Below, in pieces: positions 1 to 5,065 of a stretch of 6,128 nt of DNA (its first letter is position 1; each line of letters opens with the position of its first letter). Source of the DNA: Patescibacteria group bacterium (GTDB lineage Bacteria; Patescibacteriota; Microgenomatia; UBA10105); NCBI GenBank assembly GCA_003524845.1, contig DQGR01000063.1, positions 1-6,128 on the forward strand, written 5' to 3'. The position numbers and the translations under genes are program-made. Under the pieces are notes generated by a model. That model saw only the letters and a list, made by a program, of their open reading frames with translations. It was not told the origin of the DNA and searched no databases.

Positions 1-18
1 ATTAGTTTTGAAATGAGT

Positions 19-300
19 TCATTTATTTGATAAGTCCTTTCGCCGAAATACATAAAAAATATCGGCTGGCGTAAGGCAGCTTATATTATCACCAAAAAAA
101 ACTCCATAACTCGCCATTTGACCTGACTTCGGAGAAAAAACGCTTTCCGCAACTTGAAGTTTTCTTACGTCACCATCGCCTCGCACCAACCAGTTTTCTG
201 CTAAAGTACCAGTTGATCTTAAAGGAATGTGAATACCCTGTGTTTGTAGTGCCAAATAAAAACTTTTTAAATTTTCAGAAAGACCTATAACTTCTGTCAT
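19..300 (-). CDS. Unknown 93-residue protein, translationally coupled to the NDK-like gene
   Basis: I do not recognise this protein. It is 93 residues long, soluble in composition, with no signal peptide or membrane segment. It starts at ATG 300, and its first bases overlap the TGA stop of the upstream NDK-like gene (ATGA, positions 300-297), a classic arrangement for translational coupling. An AAGGA Shine-Dalgarno-like word at 308-304 precedes the ATG and supports both the start and the gene being real. The middle and C-terminal part alternates aromatic and hydrophobic residues with charged ones (for example NWLVRGDGDV and ASYGVFFGD), which suggests a small compact fold. The 4-bp overlap implies that it is made with the NDK-like protein and may be its partner or modulator; that is inference from position only. 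The stop is TGA at 21-19, only 18 bases from the window edge, so what follows is unseen. Confidence 0.6.
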   Translation of the reverse strand: MTEVIGLSENLKSFYLALQTQGIHIPLRSTGTLAENWLVRGDGDVRKLQVAESVFSPKSGQMASYGVFFGDNISCLTPADIFYVFRRKDLSNK

Positions 301-977
301 ATGTCCTTAGTAATTTGTTCTAACTGCGATGCAAACCACTTAATTTCCTCGTGTACTGAGTCTATGCTATCGCTACCATGTATACCGTTATTTAAGTCGG
401 TAAATCTGCTCCTCAACTTCCATGATTCATCTGAAGGAATTAAACTCGGAAAAGTGGGACCGATAAGTTGACGCCATTTATTTACAGCGTTTCCCTGAGG
501 TGAGTGAAGAATAAGAAATGTAGCCATTCCTTGAGCCATAATATATTTAAACATTTCCCATCGATTAGGGAAGTGATGATCATTAACTTGTGCGGCAGGG
601 AGGTTAAGTAACTTGTCTTTAACTCCTGCGTAAAATGATTCTACCCGTTCAAAAGTAAAAGGTAAAGGTAACTCAAAGATTATTTCTAAGCCATTGACAC
701 GCGGGCTTTCAAGAGCAATATCTTTCTTAAGTTGTTCTGCAACTTCTTCATCCGTTAAGTCGCTATTAGTTATGCGCAAGTTTGGTTTGATCATTGCAAA
801 CGTAATCTGCCCCTTTTTTATCTTTTGTTGAAATTCTGAAGACTTTAGTATCTCACTGATCTGCCGGAGAATTGAGGTTTGAGCTTCGGAAACTGGCTTT
901 GCCTCTGTTGATACCTCTTGAGAAGAACGACTAAATCCGTAAAGGTCTTGCGATTTGGTTCGAAGAATTTCTAGCAT
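297..977 (-). CDS. Nucleoside-diphosphate-kinase-like protein with N-terminal extension
   Basis: The C-terminal 170 residues match the nucleoside diphosphate kinase fold, which moves the gamma-phosphate of a (d)NTP to a (d)NDP through a phosphohistidine. Visible signature residues are FAMIKPN at 60-66 (Lys64 equals the family's MIKPD lysine), Arg169 in the NKWRQLIG helix, Thr175, Arg189, and the active-site stretch NNGIHGSDS at 196-204 with catalytic His200, followed by the conserved E-x2-WF-type helix (EEIKWF, 210-215). All phosphate- and nucleotide-binding residues therefore appear intact. The protein is 226 residues against roughly 130-150 for ordinary NDKs. The excess is a 57-residue polar, helical N-terminal extension plus a divergent segment around 67-140. 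The start at ATG 977 lacks a Shine-Dalgarno word but lies 8 bases after a TAAAAT box. It overlaps the next gene by 4 bp. Enzymatic activity is likely from the residues; a specialised or regulatory role is possible given the extension. Confidence 0.8.
   Translation of the reverse strand: MLEILRTKSQDLYGFSRSSQEVSTEAKPVSEAQTSILRQISEILKSSEFQQKIKKGQITFAMIKPNLRITNSDLTDEEVAEQLKKDIALESPRVNGLEIIFELPLPFTFERVESFYAGVKDKLLNLPAAQVNDHHFPNRWEMFKYIMAQGMATFLILHSPQGNAVNKWRQLIGPTFPSLIPSDESWKLRSRFTDLNNGIHGSDSIDSVHEEIKWFASQLEQITKDI
304..308 (-). promoter_or_regulatory. Shine-Dalgarno-like AAGGA for the 93-residue gene
   Basis: AAGGA on the minus strand lies three bases before ATG 300, inside the end of the upstream NDK-like gene. 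Few genes in this window have such a word, so it helps decide this start and supports the small gene being translated. Confidence 0.45.
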
Positions 978-985
978 AAAGCTGT

Positions 986-991
986 ATTTTA
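986..991 (-). promoter_or_regulatory. Candidate -10 box (TAAAAT) for the NDK-like gene
   Basis: TAAAAT on the minus strand ends 8 bases before ATG 977, placing a predicted transcript start about two bases before the start codon. No convincing -35 is seen. With the absence of a Shine-Dalgarno word this suggests a nearly leaderless mRNA. The A+T-rich context makes chance occurrence possible. Confidence 0.35.
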
Positions 992-1143
992 CAAAATATC
1001 CTAGAGTATTTCAAGCTCACTAAAAGGTCAAACTGACAGGCTAAATCAAGCCGCCCTTTGTTGGTCGAACATGCCTATCTGGGATTCAACAACTCCATTT
1101 CGCTTGACTACATAAATTGAAAGATGGTGGTAGACGTTGAAAT

Positions 1144-1959
1144 TTACTTTCGTGGATATTTAGCTATACCAATCCAAAATAGCGGAAAGTAGTTTGCTCC
1201 AAGACGTTTTTCCCAGACATCAATTTGAGTTTTCTCTATTGGTATAAAAGCTTGGGAATTCCAAAACGTATGTATAACGTTATCTTCTTTGTAATAAATT
1301 CGTCCTGGTACTCTGCCATCACGTTCCATAAGTATTTGGCCATACCACATGACTTCCTCAAATATTGCTCCAATATCTTGTTCCAAAGCGCCTTTATTTA
1401 AGGGGATTCCTTTTAACCCTCCGTCATTAGCCGAAAAAGTATCCCATTCAATGGTTTCATCAGGATATGAATCGAGAATGTCACGAAATGTAAATATGAG
1501 TGTTCCATCATTTTTTAATACCCGAGCGCTTTCATTTAGTATTTTGCGCCAATCTGCTAGTGGATCATCAGAATTTTCTAGACCCACGCCGATAACCTCA
1601 ATAAGTGTAACAAGATCAATGCAGTTATTTGGCAAAGCTAAATTTCGGGCATCCATTTGCACTAAATGCAATCCTTTTTGCTCAAGTTCCTGGTTGATTT
1701 CCGATCTGGATAGTGCTCGGGCAAGCATTTTGGGATCAATATCAATACTGGTAAGATGTTTGACTTTTCCCTCAGCTGAATTTAACAATTCAACAACACC
1801 AAAGCCGTCATACGTGCCAATATCGAGCATTTCGCAGTCAGGCTTCATAAATTGAGTTGTCAATCTATAAATTGGTAGTACCCGGCGTTGTACTACCGGA
1901 AGTGATGAATCGCCATTTTCAAGAGGTTGGGCGCGGAATATCTCAGGACTAGCTGCCAT
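1144..1959 (-). CDS. Class I SAM-dependent methyltransferase
   Basis: A 271-residue protein with a Rossmann-type S-adenosylmethionine-binding domain. Motif I is MLDIGTYDGFG at residues 44-54, the acidic ribose-binding loop is SIDIDP at 71-76, an adenine-loop candidate is MDARNLALP at 102-110, the motif IV region is CIDLVTLIEV at 113-122, and the post-motif strand is ARVLKNDGTLIFTF at 145-158. This matches the Methyltransf_11/25 type, which methylates small molecules, lipids or other acceptors; the substrate cannot be told. The C-terminal 110 residues, rich in Trp, Tyr and Phe, probably form the acceptor-binding lid. The start at ATG 1959 has no Shine-Dalgarno word but has TATAAT 12 bases upstream. 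It is separated by 80 bp from the orphan guaB 3' fragment and by 166 bp from the NDK-like gene, so it looks independently transcribed rather than part of the guanine operon. No defects are visible. Confidence 0.85.
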   Translation of the reverse strand: MAASPEIFRAQPLENGDSSLPVVQRRVLPIYRLTTQFMKPDCEMLDIGTYDGFGVVELLNSAEGKVKHLTSIDIDPKMLARALSRSEINQELEQKGLHLVQMDARNLALPNNCIDLVTLIEVIGVGLENSDDPLADWRKILNESARVLKNDGTLIFTFRDILDSYPDETIEWDTFSANDGGLKGIPLNKGALEQDIGAIFEEVMWYGQILMERDGRVPGRIYYKEDNVIHTFWNSQAFIPIEKTQIDVWEKRLGANYFPLFWIGIAKYPRK

Positions 1960-1970
1960 AGTTTGGCCGT

Positions 1971-1976
1971 ATTATA
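1971..1976 (-). promoter_or_regulatory. Candidate -10 box (TATAAT) for the methyltransferase gene
   Basis: A perfect TATAAT on the minus strand ends 11 bases before ATG 1959, predicting a transcript with only about five untranslated bases. A clear -35 at 17 bp is not visible. The hexamer match is exact, but nothing else confirms it. Confidence 0.5.
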
Positions 1977-2039
1977 CTAAAGTTCACAACTAAAGTGGAA
2001 ATCGGTTTACCAAGGAGTATATAACGAGGACTTTTTCGT

Positions 2040-2081
2040 TTACACATAGTTCTTTCCCGGATTGGTGATCACCAGGTTATG
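2040..2081 (-). repeat. Orphan copy of the guaB 3' end (distal direct repeat, att-like)
   Basis: These 42 bp are identical to 2809-2850, the true end of guaB, and in the same orientation. Read on the minus strand they encode HNLVITNPGKNYV and a TAA stop, but no guaB body precedes them. The codon just upstream is CCA here and CCG in the functional copy, both proline. Weaker similarity may continue to about 2091 with a 3-base gap. On the other side the match breaks one base past the stop, although two more bases (CG) agree. The fragment begins 14 bases after the hepT stop. It is best read as the displaced original 3' end of guaB left after integration of the mntA-hepT unit. Confidence 0.9.
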
Positions 2082-2088
2082 TGGTGAT
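2068..2088. other. Putative recombinase core site: 7-bp inverted arms around a 7-nt spacer
   Basis: ATCACCA (2068-2074), spacer GGTTATG (2075-2081) and TGGTGAT (2082-2088) form a perfect 7-bp inverted repeat with a 7-nt centre, the geometry of tyrosine-recombinase core sites. The identity with the functional guaB end stops exactly at the outer edge of the spacer (2081/2082), where strand exchange would leave a junction. The left arm is also half of a 12-bp palindrome, TGGTGATCACCA at 2063-2074. In the functional copy (2837-2857) the left arm and spacer are the same but the right arm is CGGGTGG, a poor match. The sequence features are direct; the recombination role is inference. Confidence 0.5.
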
Positions 2089-2094
2089 ACAGGC

Positions 2095-2502
2095 CTATGA
2101 AGCGGAATTACTAGTTTCAATAATAGTAGAGGAGCGAGCTTTTTCGATGAACTCCGGCAGCAACTGGCTAAATTCTTTAGCTTTCCGGTAAACGTATTTT
2201 GCATTATCTTCCTTGTAAGTATGAGTTGTTAAATTTCTAGCTTCGAGAAACGTAAACCAGATTTCAACGTTGTCGATGAGTTGCAAACGAGCTGCTTCGC
2301 GAAAAGTGTTTTTGGGACCGTATACTTCAATTCCATTATCGGCTAAAATTGCATGCATCAATTTCCAGGCCAGTTCAAAGGTAAATTCAAAACGTTGAAT
2401 AGTTGCATCACGGTGAATTTGTGTTTCGGGAAGTGCGATAGCTTCAATGAGCCGCTCAGTAGCAAGTTCCAGCTGTGTAAAGAGCGCGGTAGTCTTAGTC
2501 AT
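2095..2502 (-). CDS. hepT: HepT-like HEPN toxin (nucleotidyltransferase substrate-binding family)
   Basis: A 135-residue, all-alpha HEPN protein of the HI0074/NTase_sub_bind type. The RNase motif RX4HXY is present as RNLTTHTY at 89-96 (Arg89, His94, Tyr96). Helix 2 carries the family pattern RFEFTFELAWKLM at 37-49, and GPKNTFREAARLQLID at 62-77 is also typical. In characterised HepT-MntA systems the HEPN dimer cleaves RNA and is silenced when the partner nucleotidyltransferase adds AMP to the tyrosine of this motif, so Tyr96 is the expected target here. The ATG at 2502 lies three bases after the mntA stop with no Shine-Dalgarno word, indicating coupled translation. The gene ends with TAG at 2097-2095, immediately before the att-like repeat. 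The last dozen residues are a low-complexity Ser/Thr-rich tail. The motif is complete, so the toxin is probably active. Confidence 0.88.
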   Translation of the reverse strand: MTKTTALFTQLELATERLIEAIALPETQIHRDATIQRFEFTFELAWKLMHAILADNGIEVYGPKNTFREAARLQLIDNVEIWFTFLEARNLTTHTYKEDNAKYVYRKAKEFSQLLPEFIEKARSSTIIETSNSAS

Positions 2503-2505
2503 AGG

Positions 2506-2790
2506 TTATAAGGGTAACAGGTGTTGTTTTGCCACGGCTTTGAAATCCTCTGACACCTGAGAAAAATCAACTATGTCAACGCGAAATGGGACATTGGAAT
2601 TTTCAAAGCTTTCTTCAAGTTTGACTTTGGTAGCCGGATCAAGCGGCTGGTCTGCTTCTATGGCGATATCAACATCGCTATATTTATGTGCAGTTCCTGC
2701 GGCCCGGGAACCAAAAAGAAATACCCGCTGGTTTTGATTCAGGTATTTTTTTAAAATTGCTTTGATTTCTTCAAGGTAACGAGCGTCCAT
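2506..2790 (-). CDS. mntA: MntA-like minimal nucleotidyltransferase antitoxin
   Basis: A 94-residue DNA-polymerase-beta-fold minimal nucleotidyltransferase. The GSX10DXD motif is intact: Gly27-Ser28 in FLFGSRAAG, then Asp39 and Asp41 in SDVDIAIE. The third metal-binding aspartate is Asp72 in FRVDIVDF. In known MntA-HepT pairs this enzyme adenylylates the HEPN toxin and neutralises it. The antitoxin comes first and the toxin follows after three bases, as is common for this family. The ATG at 2790 is only 18 bases from the guaB stop, and there is no Shine-Dalgarno sequence. Instead an extended -10 (TGATATAAT) ends six bases before the ATG, so the predicted transcript starts at or next to the A of the start codon. 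The gene can thus be expressed independently of guaB, though read-through from guaB is also possible. Confidence 0.88.
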   Translation of the reverse strand: MDARYLEEIKAILKKYLNQNQRVFLFGSRAAGTAHKYSDVDIAIEADQPLDPATKVKLEESFENSNVPFRVDIVDFSQVSEDFKAVAKQHLLPL

Positions 2791-2796
2791 AACCAG

Positions 2797-2805
2797 ATTA
2801 TATCA
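2797..2805 (-). promoter_or_regulatory. Extended -10 (TGATATAAT) driving mntA-hepT, leaderless
   Basis: TGATATAAT is a perfect TGN-TATAAT extended -10. It lies in the 18-bp gap between the guaB stop and mntA. The corresponding position after the orphan guaB end lacks it, so the promoter belongs to the inserted unit. The region 17 bp upstream (GAAAGA, inside guaB) is a poor -35, which extended -10 promoters can tolerate. The predicted start falls at about 2790, the A of ATG. Confidence 0.55.
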
Positions 2806-2808
2806 CGA

Positions 2809-2850
2809 TTACACATAGTTCTTTCCCGGATTGGTGATCACCAGGTTATG
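2809..2850 (-). repeat. Functional guaB 3' end (proximal direct repeat, att-like)
   Basis: This 42-bp partner of 2040-2081 runs exactly from the last base of the guaB TAA through 13 codons. It contains the 12-bp palindrome TGGTGATCACCA at 2832-2843. On the guaB-body side the identity ends at 2850/2851; on the other side it ends at the stop codon. Perfect identity over a protein-coding end with an intact frame fits restoration of the target gene by incoming DNA. Confidence 0.9.
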
Positions 2851-3906
2851 CGGGTGGGATTCAATGAGTGAGGCATTGGTGATTTTGATAAACTTGGCTT
2901 TTTGGTGCAATTCAGAAATTGTCTTTGCTCCTAAATACCCCATACCCGCGCGCGCGCCGCCGATGAGCTGGTGGATATGATCGGCAAGCGGGCCTTTGTG
3001 CGCCACCAAACCTTCAACGCCTTCCGGGACTAACTCTTTAGTTTTACCCTTTTCCCATTTTTGGCCGTAACGGGTAGCGCTCCCATGCTTCATGGCCGCA
3101 ACCGACCCCATGCCGCGGTAGGTTTTGTAGAGTTTATCACCCATTTGTACGACTTCACCCGGTGCCTCATCGGTGCCGGCCAAAAGTGAGCCAAGCATGA
3201 CCGTGGATGCTCCGGCAGCCAAAGCTTTGACAATATCGCCGCTCGTCCGAATTCCACCATCGGCAATCACGTATTTTTTAAATTCACGGGCTGCACGAAC
3301 ACCCTCAACTACGGCCGTGAGTTGCGGTACACCCATACCAGACATGACACGGGTGGTACAAATACTGCCTGGGCCCATGCCGACTTTGACCGCATCAGCC
3401 CCGGCTGCAAACAAAGCTTTGGCGCCTTCGTAGGTAGCTACATTTCCGGATAAGAGTTCAATCTTTGGATATTTGATTTTAATGAGTTTTGTTGCTTCGA
3501 TCACGTGTTTTGTATGGCCATGTGCTGAGTCAATGCACAGGATTTTAATGCCGGTTTTGACCAGTGCCTCAGTGCGCTCGTTAAAATCACTGCCAACTCC
3601 AACTGCAGCCGCGACGGTAATTTTAGCCTTGAGTACCCGTTCGACCTGCTGCACTTGATCAGCAATTGATAGGTTACGGTGTATTATACCCAGGCCGCCA
3701 AGCTCACCAAGGGCAATTGCCATCTCAGCTTCACATACAGTGTCCATTGGTGAGGCGACGATGGGAATATCCAACCTTATTTGATCAGTTAATTGCGTTT
3801 GCACCTGAGTTTGCGACGGCCGGACTTCAGAGTAGTTGGGTAACAGCAGCACGTCATCATAGGTCAGGTATTCGGGAATATTGAGTAATGGATTGGTGTT
3901 GTTCAT
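2809..3906 (-). CDS. guaB: Inosine-5'-monophosphate dehydrogenase lacking CBS domains
   Basis: Oxidises IMP to XMP with NAD+, the committed step to guanine nucleotides, in the cytoplasm. The TIM-barrel is complete: LTYDDVLLLP at 14-23, IVASPMDTV at 49-57, the catalytic loop GPGSICTTR at 178-186 with Cys183, IADGGIRTSGD at 214-224, and the flap KHGSATRYGQ with the Arg279-Tyr280 dyad. The protein is 365 residues against about 485-490 in most bacteria. The missing part is the tandem CBS (Bateman) domain, which should sit between the VERVLKAKI and AAAVGVG segments near residue 95; here they are joined directly. Allosteric control by adenine or guanine nucleotides through CBS is therefore absent. 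The start ATG 3906 follows a strong AAGGAGG. The last 13 codons are duplicated at 2040-2081 and probably derive from the integrated cassette. Confidence 0.97.
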   Translation of the reverse strand: MNNTNPLLNIPEYLTYDDVLLLPNYSEVRPSQTQVQTQLTDQIRLDIPIVASPMDTVCEAEMAIALGELGGLGIIHRNLSIADQVQQVERVLKAKITVAAAVGVGSDFNERTEALVKTGIKILCIDSAHGHTKHVIEATKLIKIKYPKIELLSGNVATYEGAKALFAAGADAVKVGMGPGSICTTRVMSGMGVPQLTAVVEGVRAAREFKKYVIADGGIRTSGDIVKALAAGASTVMLGSLLAGTDEAPGEVVQMGDKLYKTYRGMGSVAAMKHGSATRYGQKWEKGKTKELVPEGVEGLVAHKGPLADHIHQLIGGARAGMGYLGAKTISELHQKAKFIKITNASLIESHPHNLVITNPGKNYV

Positions 3907-3909
3907 ATG

Positions 3910-3916
3910 CCTCCTT
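3910..3916 (-). promoter_or_regulatory. Strong Shine-Dalgarno sequence of guaB
   Basis: AAGGAGG on the minus strand ends three bases before ATG 3906. It is the best ribosome binding site in the window and fixes the guaB start; the other genes mostly lack one. The short spacing is slightly below the usual optimum. Confidence 0.75.
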
Positions 3917-3920
3917 TGTT

Positions 3921-4047
3921 TAGACGGTAGATGGTAGAGTATTGAAAATAGTGGTAGAAAATTGAATGTTGAAAATAGATTCGTTGTATCTATCTTCTAT
4001 TTTCTATGCTCTGTTCCTACCTTCAATCGTCTATTGTCTATCGTCTA
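3921..4047. repeat. Low-complexity spacer forming a long imperfect inverted repeat
   Basis: The add-guaB gap is built from related words (GGTAGA, GAAAATAG, GTCTAT). The outer arms TAGACGGTAGA (3921-3931) and TCTATCGTCTA (4037-4047) pair over 11 bp with one G-T. Inside, GAAAATAGA (3971-3979) and TCTATTTTC (3996-4004) pair perfectly over 9 bp around a 16-nt loop, with further partial pairing between GGTAG and CTACC words. The result is a cruciform or a long weak RNA hairpin. No T-run follows a stem, so it does not look like a standard terminator. No clear promoter was found here, although guaB may need one. Confidence 0.6.
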
Positions 4048-4055
4048 TCGTCCAG
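4028..4055. repeat. Tandem 7-bp repeat over the end of add
   Basis: Four head-to-tail heptamers: CGTCTAT (4028-4034), TGTCTAT (4035-4041), CGTCTAT (4042-4048) and the degenerate CGTCCAG (4049-4055). The array runs across the add stop codon (4047-4045), so the last residues of the deaminase are encoded by repeat sequence. This suggests that the repeat has grown into the gene end. Confidence 0.7.
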
Positions 4056-5055
4056 TGTATCTAATAAAGCTTGCCTCGGTTGCGATTTTGTTTGCTTTGA
4101 GAATATCTTCTACGGTTAGGATTTGATTATCAAGTAATTTTTCAAACTCACCGCGCAAAGAAATCCGCTGCATTTCCGGGCCGTCAGTATTAATCGTAAA
4201 TGGAACGTTATGTTGTTTCAGCGTCGAATACATGTGACGCATCTCATCAAAGTTTTTAACCAACTTGGTATGGAGGTTTGAAGTGGGACAGGTTTCAAGA
4301 ACAATATACTTGGTTGTTAAATGTTTCATTAATTTCTCATCTTCAACACAGGCGATGCCATGTCCAATTCGATTGGGTTTGAGTTCCTCAATCACTTCCC
4401 ACATTTCCGCGACATTGGTGGCCTCGCCGGTATGTACCGTGACACCGAGTCCGGCTTCCTTAGCCTGTTTGATTAGATGAGCGATTTGTTTTGGCTTAAA
4501 TCCCTGACTATTTTCAGTGCGTTTAATTGGCCCGGCTAAATCTACTCCGACCACACCTCTGTATTTATACTTAATTGCCTTTTTCACAATTGCGGCATTT
4601 TCATGTTCAGTAAACCGGCGGTCCATCATGAGAATGACGCCGGCTTTCACTGGATATTTAAGCATAGCCCGTTCCATGCCTTGAAGGGTAAAGACAATAA
4701 TGTGATCCAGATCCCGTTCACCGCCGCGGGCTCTTAAGATTGGGTTAAATCTAAGTTCCAGTTTGGTAATATTATTTTTCCGGTACGCGCCGGAAATAGC
4801 TACCTGAATGGCAGTAAACAGGGCTTCGGGCGAGGATTGAATTTTTTCAGTTAAGTCATACAGTTGTAAATATTCTTCATAATCTTTCTGGTCGTAAATC
4901 GTAATCAGTTTTTCAAATTCCCAATAGTCTTTGGTCGGAAGTTTGAGGCCTTGCTCGTGTGCCAGTTCCCAGAGCATAGTCGGTGACACGGAAAAGCCCA
5001 AGTGGGTGTGAAGTTCGGTAAGGGGAATATTTTTGAGAAAAGATAAGTCAGCCAT
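4045..5055 (-). CDS. add: Adenosine deaminase family protein
   Basis: A 336-residue zinc-dependent amidohydrolase that deaminates adenosine to inosine, feeding the IMP pool used by the neighbouring guaB and guaA. The metal and catalytic residues are visible: His16 and His18 in ELHTHLG, His208 and catalytic Glu211 in VHTGEAT, His232 in RIGHGIA, and Asp291 in INTDGPEM. ETCPTSNLHT at 254-263 is also characteristic. The length is usual for bacterial ADA. One oddity is Gly292, where classical enzymes have a second aspartate (TDDP) that contacts purine N7; specificity may therefore differ, for example toward an adenosine derivative. The ATG at 5055 is one base from the stop of the four-helix-bundle gene (TAACATG) and has no Shine-Dalgarno word, so translation probably relies on reinitiation. 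The stop lies within a tandem heptamer array. Confidence 0.87.
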   Translation of the reverse strand: MADLSFLKNIPLTELHTHLGFSVSPTMLWELAHEQGLKLPTKDYWEFEKLITIYDQKDYEEYLQLYDLTEKIQSSPEALFTAIQVAISGAYRKNNITKLELRFNPILRARGGERDLDHIIVFTLQGMERAMLKYPVKAGVILMMDRRFTEHENAAIVKKAIKYKYRGVVGVDLAGPIKRTENSQGFKPKQIAHLIKQAKEAGLGVTVHTGEATNVAEMWEVIEELKPNRIGHGIACVEDEKLMKHLTTKYIVLETCPTSNLHTKLVKNFDEMRHMYSTLKQHNVPFTINTDGPEMQRISLRGEFEKLLDNQILTVEDILKANKIATEASFIRYTGR

Positions 5056-5065
5056 GTTAGATTTT
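5056..5065 (+). repeat. Terminal inverted repeat, add side
   Basis: GTTAGATTTT pairs perfectly with AAAATCTAAC at 5388-5397. A second word, GATTTTGGA (5078-5086), also recurs inverted as TCCAAAATC (5385-5393). The repeats enclose the whole four-helix-bundle gene, overlap its stop codon, and directly abut the add ATG. Confidence 0.65.

Larger units (their letters stand above)
2082..2850 (-). mobile_element. Putative 769-bp non-autonomous toxin-antitoxin cassette integrated in the guaB 3' end
   Basis: The unit is bounded by the 42-bp direct repeats and contains only mntA, hepT and a promoter. If the crossover lies in the GGTTATG spacer, the incoming DNA supplied a new 3' end for guaB (2809-2843) and pushed the old one to 2040-2074. 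Integration of islands at gene 3' ends with target restoration is well known for tRNA genes, tmRNA and guaA; here the target is guaB. No integrase gene lies inside or beside the unit, so it would need a recombinase supplied in trans or be the remnant of a larger element. A tandem-duplication origin is a weaker alternative, because only the gene end is duplicated and the TA genes lie precisely between the copies. Confidence 0.65.

Noticed and set aside
1020..1120. Possible tRNA or structured RNA in the 166-bp gap (a GGTCGAAC-like T-loop word)
   Set aside because: No acceptor stem, anticodon arm or CCA end can be drawn around it; only a 4-bp GGCT/AGCC stem is seen.
1046..1153. Open stretch downstream of the methyltransferase (about 35 codons ending GMFDQQRAA), considered as another displaced gene tail like the guaB fragment
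   Set aside because: It begins right after an in-frame stop, has no early start codon, matches no family I recognise, and has no duplicate in the window.
1349..1855. 168-codon plus-strand open frame
   Set aside because: It lies wholly antisense to the methyltransferase, whose SAM-binding motifs are clear. The plus-strand translation is Ser-rich without any recognisable domain and is a codon-usage shadow.
2023..2040. AACGA...TCGTT hairpin considered as a terminator after the orphan guaB tail
   Set aside because: The stem is only 5 bp, A/T-rich, and on the minus strand no run of T follows it.
3173..3884. Three plus-strand open frames across guaB
   Set aside because: They are antisense to a fully conserved guaB and show no family resemblance or start signals.
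4028..4055. Heptamer array considered as a CRISPR-like or iteron array
   Set aside because: Units are 7 bp with no spacers, overlap a stop codon, and no replication or Cas gene is nearby; a simple tandem repeat explains it.
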